Positions 36,474-48,049 of a DNA stretch of 64,000 bases are shown piece by piece; position 1 is the first letter of the stretch; the number at the start of each line of letters is the position of its first letter. The stretch is from Semisulcospira habei (taxonomy: Eukaryota > Mollusca > Gastropoda > Semisulcospiridae), in NCBI GenBank assembly GCA_036245525.1, contig BTPG01000007.1:125391815-125455814 (forward strand), in the 5' to 3' direction. The notes under the pieces are model-generated. The model was not told the DNA's origin, ran no database searches, and saw nothing but the letters and a program-made list of their open reading frames with translations. The position numbers and the translations under genes were made by a program.

Positions 36474-36709
36474 ATGTCTGTTATGTGTTGCAGCTGCCAG
36501 GTGTGCACCTGCTTACAATGCGGCGATTTTCAGTGGCTGAGCGAACGGCATCCAGTGTGCCTCCCGTGTACCGGCTGTGCCTCCGACCACGTGTGCGCTG
36601 TCTGCTCCTCTTGGCCGGAGGAAGTTTGGTCACAACTTTGGAGCTTCTACCGGCGCGAGCATCTGACACCGGCCCGTGACCGCCCGTCTGCCATGGGACC
36701 ACCACCACC

Positions 36710-36747
<38 letters not shown>

Positions 36748-37210
36748 TGCGCTACGGGAAGTGATCAAGCGCCCCTGCTCTGTCTTGGGGGAACGTACGT
36801 CACGCGACTACGGCTCACGTGCTAAGACTGTTACTGCTACGGTGACCACACCGTCCATGCCTGCAGACTCCTACGTAGAGTCGCTCAGCCGGCAGAGCGC
36901 CAGCCTCACTGAGCCTGGCCTGCAGCGACCCTTGTCGACACTTCCGCCTTACTCCGGCGGTACTGACGTTTCCCCCGCTACTAAGCCCGCTGACTCCTAC
37001 GGCGAGTCATCTAGCCGGCAGCGTGCCCCCCTCACTGAGGCTCGGCTTCCGTGACCTTTGTCGCCCCGTCAGAGACATAGTGGCAGATCGGACCGACCGC
37101 ACGATACCCGGACCCGGACCTCCAGGCGTCGCTCTTTGGATCGAGCTCCCGCTTCCTCCCGTGGTCCATGTCGCGGTGACAGACGCAGCACTCGGCCTTC
37201 TTTGTCTTCC
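36474..37210 (+). pseudogene. DIRS gag-like region
   Basis: A frame from 36474 has a Cys-rich block (CCSCQVCTCLQCGDFQW, then CLPCTGCASDHVCAVC) like the N-terminal metal-binding region of DIRS gag proteins. It then hits a poly-Pro/poly-C run and continues in other frames as an Arg/Ser-rich stretch (for example RSRR near 37120). It is not a single open frame. Confidence 0.55.
36711..36747. repeat. Poly-C run of 37
   Basis: Uninterrupted C tract inside the DIRS gag-like region. Its length would shift the frame, and assembly error is likely. Confidence 0.9.
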
Positions 37211-37214
37211 TCCT

Positions 37215-37905
37215 GCTCGACTGAAGCTGGCCGCCCTGGCCCATTGGGTAGCCCAGGAGAATGCAGTCCCCGCCAGAGTTTGGCTCCAGCTACTAGGCCT
37301 GATGAATGCGGCGGCGGATCTCCTGCCACTTGGCCGTCTTTATTCCCGACCTCTCCAGCTGCATCTCCTGCTCCGCTGGCAGCCGTCCTCTGGCGACCTC
37401 TCTGCACCGGTGCCCGTCTCCCCGATGCTTCGTCCCCATCTACTATGCTGGACGGACATTTCGTGGCTCAGTTCTGGAGTTCCCCTCGCCTCTCCCCCGC
37501 CCCGCCTCTCGCTCTGTGTGGATGCAAGTCTCGCTGGATGGGGCGCTCACCTGCTTCTGAGTTTTCGCACGATGGCGGACCTAGCGCCCCGGCACATCAA
37601 CTGGCTGGAACTGAACGCAGTTTGGCAGGCGCTCCGCGCTTGGGAACCCATTCTTCGTTTGCAGGAGCTGCTCGTCCTCTCAGACAACTCCATAGTCGTT
37701 GCCTACATATAGAAGCAGGGTGGAACCTGCTCTCCCGACCTGTGCATCCTCCTCTACCAACTCCTACGCTGGTGCGAGGACCACGGTATCTCCCTCCGGG
37801 CATGACACATCCCAGGACACCTGAACGTGCTAGCCGATTCCCTTTCGCGGCGTGGACAACTTCTCCACACAGAATGGACCCTGCGACAGGACATCTTCGC
37901 CTGAT
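37215..37905 (+). pseudogene. DIRS RT-connection and RNase H remnant
   Basis: The frame 37023-37712 reads LAHWVAQENAVPARVWLQLL and LGRLYSRPLQLHLLLRW, the RT thumb/connection of DIRS. RNase H motifs LCVDASLAGWGAHLL, WLELNAVWQALRAWE and LSDNSIVVAYI follow. After a TAG (37710) the same frame continues as KQGG...HIPGHLNVLADSLSR with another stop near 37803. The RT fingers and palm, including any YADD box, are missing upstream, so this part is dead. Confidence 0.8.
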
Positions 37906-38283
37906 CTGCGCACACTGGGAGACTCCCATGATCGATCTCTTTGCCATGCAGTGGAATCGCCGACTTCCCCTCTTCGACTCCCTGATTTCAGATCCCCCGA
38001 CCTGGCCAGTCGACGCGCTCTCCATCCCTTGGGATGGACTCGTCGCTTACGCGTACCCTCCGACGGTGCTGGTCCCCAAGGCTCTGCTGAAGCTCCGAGG
38101 ATGCAATGCAGTCCTGTTGCTGGTGGCCCCGTTCTCCTGGAACAGATCTTGGACCACCGACCTCCTCAGTCTTGCCACGGGACCCCCCCCCCTCCCCCCC
38201 CCTGCTGCTGCCCACCCCGAGGACGATGCTCAAGCAACCCCGCCAGCCGCTGTTTCACCCGTGCCCAGAGCGGCTTCTCCTTC

Positions 38284-39490
38284 ACGCCTGGCGGTTGTGC
38301 AGCAAGTCCTCGCCGCTAGAGGCTTCTCGAGTGCAGCAGTGGATGCGATTGCTACAGCCCGCAGACCCTCGACCAGATGCGTCTACGAGGGAAAGTGGCG
38401 AGTACTATGATCCTGGTGCTCAGACTGTCACCTCTCCCCCAGCAAACTGACTACTCCCCAGCTCGCGGACTTCTTCCTCTGGCTCTTTGGTGACCAAGGT
38501 TTGGCTCCCATTACGATCAGGGGTTACCTGTCCATGATAGCGGACACTTACCGACATCTCGGCTGACCGGATCCTGGCGAGTGCAAGGACCTCGCCGACA
38601 TCATGGCGCATTTTGGCCTCCATGGCCCGGTTCCGCGTTCGCTGATTCCATGCTGGGACCTTCCCTGGGTACATACCTGGCTGAATTCTGACCGTTTTGA
38701 ACCGCTCCCATTGGCCCGCTTTGCGGATCTGACTCGGAAGTCCTGCTTCCTGTTGGCGCTGGCCACAGCGGCCCGAGTCGGCGAGCTCCACGTGCTCTCT
38801 GCCTGCCTGCAGTTCCGGACGGATGGCTCCGTACAGCTGCTCACTGATCCTTCCTTCCTCGCCAAGACTAGGCCTCCATTGACTGCGCCCCAGGTGATCA
38901 CCATACGGCTGCTAAAAGGGGTAGACTTTCCCCGGGAGACCAGGCAGCAAGATCCTGTGCGCACCCTGCGAATCTATCTTTGCCGCTCCAAGGCCTTTCG
39001 GAGGGGACGGACTCACCTCTTTTTGCCGCTGACCACGGGCAGAACCGACATCACGGCCCAGACCATTTCTTCCTGGCTCCGCTGGGTCATACGGTCTGCC
39101 TTTCAGGACTTCTCCCCACAGGGAGCTGAGAGGCTAAAGATCCGCGTGCACGAAGTTCGAGCCATGGCCGCGAGTGTCCCCTTCGACCGCAACTGTGCTG
39201 TCAAGGACATCATGGCCGCAGTAGGCTGGTGGGCCGAGTCAACTTTCGCCTACTTCTACCTCAGAGATCTGGCAGGCCAGCGAGACAGCCTCGCACTGGT
39301 GGGGGACATCCGCGGCGCAACACTCCCTGCCGGCGCCAGTGGCGCTGTAGGTATGCACTTAGCTAAAATTGTCGGGAGTGTGCAATCAGGAGCGACGGGC
39401 TGGCTAAGTCCCTTCGGGGTGTTCTTGAAAAGTTTTCAGCAGCTCCCTCCACCTTTTCGCAATTTTTCCACAAAGTCATGTCATCGGTAA
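38284..39490 (+). CDS. DIRS tyrosine recombinase (C-terminal catalytic part open; N-terminus has stops)
   Basis: It integrates the DIRS circular DNA. The frame 38603-39490 (295 codons from the first Met) has the Arg of ATAARVGELHVLS, the HEVRAMA box (H-x-x-R), and GWWAESTFAYFYLRD carrying the nucleophilic Tyr, so the catalytic set looks complete. In the same frame upstream are the core-binding sequences FSSAAVDAIATARRPSTRCV and TTPQLADFFLWLFGDQGLAP. These are interrupted by TGA at 38408 and at about 38564. An active full-length protein is unlikely unless those stops are errors. Confidence 0.85.
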
Positions 39491-39558
39491 TGTTTTTGAG
39501 GAAACAAATTAATTTTTCTCTAAAATGTATTTTTTTCGAAAAATACTGATGACATGAC
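39466..39558. repeat. DIRS internal complementary region
   Basis: CCACAAAGTCATGTCATCGG...GGAAACAAA is complementary to the left outer end at 35905-35942. The adjoining TTTCTCTAAAATGTATTTTT...CATGACTC is complementary to the right outer end at 39760-39818. Confidence 0.85.
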
Positions 39559-39606
39559 TCGGAGGACCCTCCCACCTGCCCCGCTTGCCGCTGGTGAGCT
39601 AAGTAT

Positions 39607-39780
39607 CCTGACTGGTTGTCACACCACGTGGCACGTGGCTGGATGGGCATGGGAGACTACTCACGACCCTGGTTAGGGATCCCCGAGTGCCTCCCGGGTG
39701 GTGTGGGAGCACAACGGGTTCTTAGGCTAAAATTGGGTAAGCTAGTAGACTTCCACAAAAGTCATGTCATTGGTAAGTAT
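39607..39780. repeat. DIRS right inverted terminal repeat
   Basis: The inverted counterpart of 35905-36075, including CCACGTGGCACGTGGCTGGA, GGTTAGGGATCCCCGAGTGC and AACGGGTTCTTAGGCTAAAA. Confidence 0.85.
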
Positions 39781-39959
39781 TTTTTAAAAAAATACATTTT
39801 AGAGAAAAAATAATTTTTCCACCTGCCAGCCTTTGGTAAGCTTGCCAATATCGCACAGCTTTTCACAAAAACTGATGATGTTTCACGTGCATTTGACACG
39901 TTCATGGAAATTGATGTCTATCGTTCCCCTATACAGTGGACTGTCTTCTTCTTCTTCTC

Positions 39960-40736
39960 GAACGCCGTCACACTTGGAGTTTGGCTCTCAAAATGAAATC
40001 TGTGGTCTTCCGTAGCAACTCCACAGGCCCGTACAGTTTTTCTTGTAGAGTGGCGGGCTTCTGCCATATCTCCTCCCTCAGCAGCTGGTGGTTCCCACAG
40101 TCCTGGAGGATGTGCTCTGTGGTTTGCTCTGCGTCTCCACAAGGGCACAGGGGAGATGGCACAAGGTGAAAGCGTCTGTGAAGGTGGAAATTGAGTCGGT
40201 TGTGCCCGGTCCTCAGACGGAAGATGGTCACCTGCTCTTGTCTGGACAGCTGATGGTAACTGTCTAGGGGCCGTTGTGGTGGTCTGTACTCTGTACACAG
40301 ACTTAATGATGGTCTTCATCTCTGTGAAGCTGACTCCATTTTCGTCTTGATCTTTCTCTGCGCCCACTTTTCCCATTCTGTCAGCTTCTTCATTGCCGTA
40401 GATGCCACAGTGTGAAGGGATCCACTGCAGCACCAGTCTGGTGCACTTGATGTTTTGCAGTGCCTCTTGTAGACGAGGCAGTTTGCTTGCTGTTGCTGCC
40501 TCAAGGACAGACATGGCATCAGTAAGGAACACAATCTGGGCATCAGGGTCTGCAGTGCCACTAAGGGTGTTTGCAGCACGGACCAGGGCTTCCACCTCAG
40601 CTCTGTAATTTGTGCAGTGAAGGCCTGTTGATACTGCCTCTGCCTGCCATTTTCCGTTTGGGTACTGAATGTACACCCAGCCCCTCCATTCTAAACTGCA
40701 TCTGTGGCTGATCCATCGGTGTATGCCCGTATCCAT
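39960..40736 (-). pseudogene. RNase H and C-terminal part of the I-type LINE
   Basis: The frame 40736-39918 contains NYRAEVEALVRAANTL, VFLTDAMSVLEA and VLQWIPSHCGIYGNEEADRM, the Glu, Asp and final Asp blocks of RNase H. It shifts near 40230 into a second frame with LRTGHNRLNFHLHRR, CPCGDAEQTTEHILQDC (a zinc-binding knuckle) and FILRAKLQV. RNase H places the element in the I superfamily. Confidence 0.85.
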
Positions 40737-42630
40737 GCTTCCTGGGGATACTTTCTTCGAGCATGGCCAGTGTCGGGGCTTTCTTGCTCACAGTGCTCTG
40801 CTCATCTTTGGTGGTGATGTAGGGTACCGTGGAAGAGATGGTGATGTTTTCTGGTTTACTTTCCCAGGGTAGAAGGTCACTAGCAGGATTCAGAGCCTCT
40901 ACCTGCGCAGGGAGCTTTGCCTGGTGTTTTCTCTGCAGAGCTCTTGTCTCCTTCACAAAGCTTGATCTTTTCAGTCTCCATGAGGTTGGCTGTTTCATCC
41001 TGGCATTCATAGGATGGTCTTTGGAAAACTTAACCTTTGTGGACTGTATCAAGGCTTTGCAATCTCTTCTCATGTGCAGGGGTGGGATGCCTGTTGTCTC
41101 TTCCATCATTTCAATTGGTGTGGATCTTATTGCGTCGGTGATGATACGCAGTGCCTGGTTCTGAACTCTGTCAATGGTCTGCTGGTGTGACTGGGCTGCC
41201 GTCAAACATGCATTGGATCCGTACTCAAGGTGTGGTCTCACTGTGCCTTGATATACATTTTTGAGGATCTTTTCATTGGCTCCATATTGTGTTCCAGCCA
41301 GCTTCCTCATGATGTTCAGCTTTCTTCTAGCTTTCGCTTCCGCGTTCCAAATGTGCGGCTTCCACGTCAACCTCTTGTTAAGGGTGATGCCCAGGTATGT
41401 CTGTTGGGCTTCATACCGCAGTGGGGTGTTGCCCAGTGTTAGGTTGCCAACCTTTGCTTTGTTGGAGAGAGAGAAGAGTGTGGTTGATGATTTTTCTGTG
41501 TTGATGGTCACACACCAGTTGTTGGTCCAGTAGTCTGTCAACCTGTCCAGGGCTAGCTGCATCCTGTATGTAGCAGTTGTTGCACACTCTTCTGTGCACC
41601 AGAGTACCAGGTCATCTGCATACAGGGCTGTGTGGACTCCTTTTGGTAGCTCTGGCACAAGGTCGTTGATGACGAGTATGAACAGGGTCGGTGACAGGAC
41701 TCCCCCCTGTGGCACCCCCTGACGCAGCAGCACTTTTTGGCCACAGTACCCATCCACTGTCACACGGGCTCTGTGATTGTGCAGGTATGACTTGGTCCAC
41801 CGATACATGTTCCCTTGGATGCCACTGCGAAGGAGTTTCACAAGGAGACCATCCTTCCACACCTTGTCGAAAGCCTTCTGTAGGTCAATGAAGGCAGCTA
41901 ATGTCACCTTCTGATCTTGAAAGGCATCTTCTATGACCTGTGCAAGGTGTGTTGTCTGGTCTTCTGTACTCTTGTGGCTTCTGAAGCCGGCTTGCTCTGG
42001 CACGATAATGCTCTCGGAGTCCAGGCACCACTGCAGGCGCTTGTTGATGATGTGCTCCATGGTCTTGCACACACAAACTTGTCAGGCTGATGGGGCGATA
42101 ACTCGGGGCTTTGGACTTATTCTTCCCTTTCTTCAAAATTGGGATCATCCTGGCTTCCTTCCAGCACTGGGTTACCTGTCCTCTCCAGCTGTGGTTAAAG
42201 ATGTCCAGTAGCTTCGTTAAGGCAGTGTTGCCAAGGTGTTGTAACATCTCGTTTGAGATGCTGTCTGGACCTGGAGATTTTTTCTTCTTCAGCTGTTTGA
42301 TGGCCATCTTCAGTTCTGGAAGGGTGATGTCCTTCTTCATTGCATCATGGATGTTTGCATCTCTTGTTCTGTCTCTTTCTTCCTGTCTGATTTCTTTCTC
42401 AAGCATTTGTAGGAGAGTGATGTTACTTTCTTTCGCATAGATCTGTGCGAACATGTTTGCAGCTTTCCTACAGTCAGTGCTTTCCCATCTTCTTCGAGGA
42501 TGATTTTCTGTTCCCTGGTGGCCTCATCGTTCAACCCCTTGGTCAGTCTCCACAACTTGGTGGTGTCCCTTTCCATGTTCAGTCTTGCAGTCTTCTCTCT
42601 CCAACTTCTTCTTGTGCACTCCAACTTCAT
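40597..42630 (-). pseudogene. Reverse transcriptase of the I-type LINE, frameshifted
   Basis: The frame 42454-41885 supplies KKKKSPGPDSISNEMLQHLG and YRPISLTS. After a shift near 42070, the frame 42072-40597 (491 codons) supplies EQAGFRSHKSTEDQTTHLAQ, AAFIDLQKAFDKVW, RQGVPQGGVLSPTLFILVIN and ALYADDLVLW. The RT catalytic aspartates are intact, but the frame breaks at both ends. Confidence 0.88.
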
Positions 42631-42747
42631 CTTCAGATATTGGGCCTTACAGTGTTGTAGCTTGATGTTGTTTTCTTGGCTGGGGTTGGTTTCAGCGTCT
42701 TCTCTGGCCCTAGTGAGGTTGTCATGTGCTTTCTGAAGATCTGCGGT

Positions 42748-43803
42748 TCAGTATGGGGTGTAGTTTTTCCGGACCCCTAGAGGTATAGTTTCCTTGGCTG
42801 CCTTACTGATAATGTCGTTGAACTCTCTGACCACATTGTTGATGTTCCTTCCAGACACAGCGAGGTCTTGCATTAGCTCATTTGTTCGGATACTGAACAA
42901 GCGCCAGACTGCCTTTCGGTAGTTCCATCTTGGTCGGTGTGGTGAGTTAGCTGCTGTGCTTCCATTTCGGGAGAGGACAGGACGGTGGTAACTTCCTCCT
43001 AACTGTGGTCCTACTGTTCTGCTGAGGCGCTTATGAACATCATCAGTGCAAAGCGCCAGGTCCGGTGTAGTGGTGGTGTGCCAGCGGCGAGAGTAGAAGG
43101 TAGGTTGGTTCTCAGGGTCATTGGCAAGTATCAGGTGATTTTCATCTTGCCACTCCTCGATGTCTTCTCCTCTCTTGTCAATCGTGTCATATCCCCAACT
43201 CTGGGACTGGCTGTTGAAGTCACCAGTGATGAGGAATCCACTGTCCGGCACCAGGATAGTGTCAAGGGACAGCAGCTTATCATTAGGGCAGTAGTAGTTG
43301 ACCAGGACAAGGGTGCTGTCACTTGTGGTTACCTTGACCTGGATGTATTCCGCCTCTTCTATGAATCTCCTGGTTTCGCTGGCATTCAGGTTGTTTCTAA
43401 CTAGGGTCATAACTCCCCCTTTCTTCCTCCCTTGGCGATCACTTCGGAAGACCTGAGATCCTCTGACCTTAAAGGGTTTTCCTTCTAGCAGGTGTGTCTC
43501 TTGTATACAGCAGATGTTTATGCTGTTTTCGTACAGAAAGTTCTCTAGTTCTGTTTTCTTGTTGGTAACCCCTTCTGCATTCCAGTGCATGATGTTCACA
43601 TTGGCTTTTTCTTTGTCTCTGGTCTTGTTTTTTCGCTGGCCAGTCGTTCTATTTCCCCATCCCCTGGCTCCTTGAGACGGTCGGGAAGGTCCTCCAGTTG
43701 CTGGGGGTGGGCTCCGAAGAGGCGCAGAGCCCGGTACTGCACCTGCCTGGTGAGACTCCACAGGGCGAGCACCATTTCTGTTGAATCCATCTCCAAGTGT
43801 CAT
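42748..43803 (-). pseudogene. Endonuclease ORF of the I-type LINE
   Basis: A 351-codon open frame from [12 protein letters not shown]. Nuclease motifs are MHWNAEG (Asn), IQETHL (Glu) and ITGDFNSQSQSWG (Asp). The usual SDHRP box reads SYHRPV, so a catalytic Asp is replaced by Tyr. It then runs out of frame with the RT at 42748. Confidence 0.85.
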
Positions 43804-44199
43804 ATGGCTGTATATGCGTGGTACTGTGGTTTATTAGAGTGCGCTGTGCAGCCCAGTACCTCCGTCTTCAGCACTCAGGGTTTCTGTTGGGGTTACCTCA
43901 CCCTTAACTCCTGGTCAAAAGGCCTTTCCTGGGAGCACAGGATGGTTTGGCTTTGGAGTGTCCTTCTCCTAGATGGGTTGCCGACCAAGGCTTACGAGTC
44001 CCATCTACTCAGGTTTTTCCTCGGAGTTTTCCTTCTCGAAGGAGATTTGCCAACCAAGGCTTTCGAGCATCCCTGCCCGGATTTGTATAGGGTTTACTCC
44101 CCTAGCCTTTGCCTCTCCCAAGGCACCCACAAGGCAGTGGGGCTATTTACCCATAGCTGGGGATCTGGTTCACCCATCCCCTCACCCCCCACACTTTGG

Positions 44200-44440
44200 T
44201 ACCGGTTTCAGGCCACTTTACAAATTTCAAATACAAGCGATCAAAAATCTCTGTAACTTCAGTAGCTGAACTGGCCCTTCGTCTGTCTTGTACTGCATTT
44301 GTCTTAAATGGCGTAAATCCGTGTCTGTTACGTGAGTGTGCGTGTTGGGTTTCAGTTCGCAGCGCTTTGAGTCAATTTGCCCAAAAATTGAGAAAAAGTG
44401 CCTATATAATAACGGTATTATTATTATTATTTCATGGGCA
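44200..44440 (+). repeat. LINE/SINE 3' fragment with (ATT)n tail
   Basis: GCAGCGCTTTGAGTCAATTT then AAAAAGTGCCTATATAATAA and an ATT run (about 44417-44432), the usual tail of a CR1/L2-type retroposon on the plus strand. Confidence 0.6.
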
Positions 44441-44891
44441 TCAGGGCTTGTCCACATATCGATGGGCCTGCGTGCCGCATGTCTGGGGGCCAGACCTCCT
44501 CCTGTAGTTCAGCCCGAGTCCGTAAGGTGCTCGGTTACCGTGAGTCGCCACGAGGAGACACTACATGAGGCTTGTTGGTGGAGAGGCTGTGTACTGGCAG
44601 GGAGAGACTGACATAATCTGCTCCCCTTTTCGCAAAACTGCTAGCCAGCGGTGGGAGCTGAAAGCGAGAGCGACAAGCACAGATGCTACACTACCACACT
44701 AGACGCATCACAACAACCATTTGACCCACCAGTGGACTAAGGTCAACCTTTAAACAAATTGGATCGAAAGAACATTGTATTTTATTAGTGTACTTACGGG
44801 GTGGCCCTTAAGTTTTGACGACGAGTATATTTCATTCAAATTTTTTAAAGTCATGAGGCAAACAGCCACTTGCCTCTTTTATTGCATTACT

Positions 44892-45068
44892 ATGACAATT
44901 TGTAGACAATGCTGCTGGTTGTGCAGACGGCACTCCCCAGGCAATGTCATGAAAGATTTTATGTAATATTTTGATGTCGGTCATGTCTGGTGTAATCCGG
45001 GTTGTCGGATTTCTTCTCATTGGCAAGAAATCATTTTTCACCGACCATTCATCAGCTTGATTTCTTTA
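44892..45068. repeat. 177-bp direct duplication, left copy
   Basis: Starts ATGACAATTTGTAGACAATG and ends CAGCTTGATTTCTTTA, with one difference seen from 49925-50101. It borders RTE copy 2 on its 5' side. Confidence 0.9.
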
Positions 45069-45375
45069 GTCCTGTGGCGAGGGGCGAAACGGCAGGTGAA
45101 AGATGTCACTGGAAGCTGCAGTCTCAAGCCTGCATGCAGGCGGTTCAGGATATTGGTCGCCTGATGTTGACCTGGGGATGACAAGGTCACTCGGCACACC
45201 CTGAACGACCAAGCAGCCTTCTCTAGGGACAGCACTGCTTGCTCCACACGGAGAGGGGCTTAGAAAAGGTGGCCTAACCAAAGCTCGTCCCCTCACAACC
45301 CCAGTTGGCTAGCCGCGGTCAACGGGCATCTTCTCCTGTGGTCAGAAAACAAGTAAAAACAACGGATCCACTCTA

Positions 45376-46404
45376 ATGACGACCACGACCAGACTCGACG
45401 TAGCATGCTGGAACATCCGAACCATGCTTGACACAGCAGACAGCGGACGCCCTGAACATTGCTCCGCCCTCATTGCCCATGAATTGCGGAGGTTAAACAT
45501 CGACATCGCTGCGCTCAGCGAAGTACGCTTCCCGGACGAAGGCAGTCTCCAAGAACTTGGCGCTGGCTACACCCTCTACTGGTCAGGCAAGTCTGCATCA
45601 GAAAGACGGCTCTCAGGCGTGGGCTTCATGGTCAAGACCTCCATTGCGACTAAGCTGGAAAACCTACCAACCGGTCACTCAGACCGCATAATGTCCAAGT
45701 GCCTCCCACTGAGACACCAGCAACATGTCACCCTTCTCAGTGTGTACTCCCCAACCCTCCTGGCAGAGCCTGCAGAAAAGGACAAGTTCTACACTGACCT
45801 GCGCAGCCTCCTACAGAGCACCCCTGCAGACGACAAAGTCATCATCCTTGGCGACTTCAACGCCAGAGTGGGCAAGGACTCTGAAGCCTGGAAAGGAGTC
45901 CTTGGCAAGCATGGCGTCGGGAACTGCAATGACAATGACCGCCTACTGTTGGAGTTCTGTGCAGAGCAGCAGCTTGTCATCACCAACACTACTTTCCAGC
46001 AAAAGGACAGTCGAAAGACCACCTGGATGCATCCTCGCTCCAAACACTGGCACCTTATCGACTATGTCCTAGTGCGTCAGAGGGACCGCAGTGATGTCCT
46101 CCTCACCAGAGTGATGCCCGGCGCAGAGTGCCACACTGACCACCGCCTTGTCCGCTGCAAACTCAGGCTCCACTTCAAGCCAAAACCCAAGAAAGGGGGG
46201 CCCCCTAAGAAAAAGCTTGATGTTACCAGTCTTCAGCGTGACGACGTAAAAGCTGCCTTTCAGACAGATTTACAGCGCAGGCTCACAGACACAGCTGACC
46301 CAGCAGACTCCTCCCCTGAAACACTCTGGGAACAGCTGAAAACTGCTATCGCAAAATCCTCTGCAGAAATCTTGGGTTTCGCTAGAAAGACGAAAACGAC
46401 GTAG
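45376..46404 (+). pseudogene. Endonuclease ORF of RTE-like copy 2
   Basis: 342 open codons with WNIRTM, ALSEVR, GDFNARVG and TDHRLV all present. Compared with copies 1 and 3, a 19-nt deletion after FARK (near 46391) shifts the frame and creates the stop at 46404, so the nuclease is separated from the RT. Confidence 0.88.
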
Positions 46405-48049
46405 AGATCCAGGAACTCCTAGCAAAACAAAAGAGCCGCCCATCAGGCCCACCTAGTCCAGCCTTCCTGCCCTGTGAAGAAGTCTGCCTTCCACCTCGTC
46501 TGCAGCAGTCTCCAGCACAAGCTCGGAGATCTCCAGAACGAGTGGTGGACCAGACTCGCATAGAGGACCCAGCTTTGTGCTGACAACGGTGACTACAGGG
46601 AATTCCCCTGATGTCCATTGCCGGGAAAATACTCGCAAGGCTGCTCCTGAATCGGCTGGTACCTGCCATTGCAGAAGACCACCTCCCAGAGGGCCAGTGT
46701 GGCTTCAGAGCCAACAGGAGCACCACCGACATGGTCTTTGTGCTGAGACAGCTTCAGGAGAAGTGCCGCGAGCAGAACAAAGGGATGTACATAACGTTTG
46801 TCGACCTAACAAAAGCGTTCGACACTGTGAGCAGGCAAGGCATGTGGTAGATCCTGGAGTGACTTGGCTGTCCCCCAAAGTTCCTCAGCATGATCGTCCA
46901 GCTACACGAGGACCAGCAAGGCCAGGTCAGACTCAACAATGACCTCTCAGAACCATTCCCCATTCTCCACGGTGTGAAGCAGGGCTGTGTGCTGGCACCG
47001 ACCCTCTTCACCATCTTTTTTAGCATGATGTTGAAGCAGGCCACAGTGGACCTCGACGATGACGATTTAGTGTACATCAGGTATCGTCTCGATGGCAGCC
47101 TGATCAACCTCAGACGACTGCAGGCCCACACCAAAACCCTAGATCAACTGATTCGTGAGCTGCTCTTTGCTGACGACGCTGCCCTCATTGCACACACAGA
47201 GAAAGCCCTGCAGCGCACCACATCCTGCTTTGCAGATGCTGCCCAGCTCTTTGGACTCGAGGTCAGTCTGAAAAAGACAGAGGTTCTCCATCAGCCGGCA
47301 CCCAAGGTAGAGCATCGCCCTCCCCACATCACCATCAGCAAGTCTGAACTGAAGTCGGTGCACCAGTTTACCTACCTTGGCTGCATCATCACATCAGACG
47401 CCAAGCTGGACAAGGAGCTGGACAGCAGGCTGGCAAAAGCAAACGGCGCTTTCGGGTGTCTATACAAGCGGGTGTGGCATAATCAACAGCTGAAAACAGG
47501 CACCAAGATCAGCGTGTACAGAGCTGTCGTCCTCACCACCCTGTTGTATGGTTCCGAGTCCTGGGCCCTCTACCGCAGCCAACTACGACTCCTCGAACGC
47601 TTCCACCAGCGCTGCCTGCGTACAATCCTTGGCATTCACTGGAGTGACCAGGGTTGATAGTCATTACTTTTTTTCTTTAATGAAATAACTTTTCTTTAAT
47701 TCTGGTAAAAGGTTAAAGAAATAAATTTTCTTTACTTTTTTTTTGAAAATTAAAGAAATAAATTTTCTTTAATTTTTCTTTTTAATGAAATAAATTTGTG
47801 TTAAATACATGAATGATCATTTATAGCTCAGCTCAGACAAAAAAAGTGGCATACAGTTGAAAAGTGACACGCCACCAGATTTCCTCCTCTACCCACTCTC
47901 TAAAACACTATCTGGCCAGATACATGCAGTAGTTATGAGAAGGGGGAAAGACAGAAAAAAAAACTTCGGAAAACTGCACAGCGCAAGAAAAAGTAATGCG
48001 GCTAAAAATGGAACAATTCAGGCTTGTTTGATCTTATTTCGTGCTGCTG

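Larger units (their letters stand above)
35899..39818 (+). mobile_element. DIRS-type tyrosine-recombinase retrotransposon (3.9 kb, internally deleted)
   Basis: The order is left inverted terminal repeat (about 35905-36075), Cys-rich gag-like region, RT connection/RNase H remnant, tyrosine recombinase, internal complementary region (39466-39558), right inverted repeat (about 39607-39775) and outer end to about 39818. The internal complementary region is complementary to both outer ends, as expected for DIRS circular intermediates. No target duplication is expected or seen. Confidence 0.88.
39945..43876 (-). mobile_element. I-type LINE with RNase H domain, near full length, decayed
   Basis: The minus strand carries an endonuclease ORF (43803-42748), an RT region (about 42630-40740) and an RNase H region (about 40736-39960), and ends in a (GAA)n tail near 39945-39957. 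The 5' limit near 43876 is set by the deleted sister copy at 31059-31351, which begins with the same bases. Several frameshifts make it non-autonomous. I see no clear target duplication. Confidence 0.85.
34575..44827 (-). mobile_element. Tc1-like transposon, apparently split by a ~8.5-kb nest
   Basis: The left end TACTAATGGTCAAACTTAAG...GGCCAC (34575) and right end GTGGCCCTTAAGTTTTGACG...AGTA (44827) are inverted, and TA flanks each. The transposase remnant occupies 34821-35770. The DIRS element (35899-39818) and an RNase H-bearing LINE (39945-43876) lie between. Taking 34575-35898 plus about 44451-44827 gives ~1.7 kb, the normal Tc1 size. The order of insertion is inferred from these ends. 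Confidence 0.6.

Noticed and set aside
36711..36764. Poly-proline protein segment
   Set aside because: It comes from the poly-C run, whose length is unreliable, so the frame across it cannot be trusted.
37058..38410. A 450-codon Arg/Ser/Pro-rich frame as a separate gene
   Set aside because: It is a composite of gag-tail, off-frame RNase H and the true N-terminal recombinase frame of the DIRS element. Only its ends are meaningful.
40829..41442. Plus-strand frames across 40.4-43.4 kb
   Set aside because: Antisense shadows of the I-type LINE.
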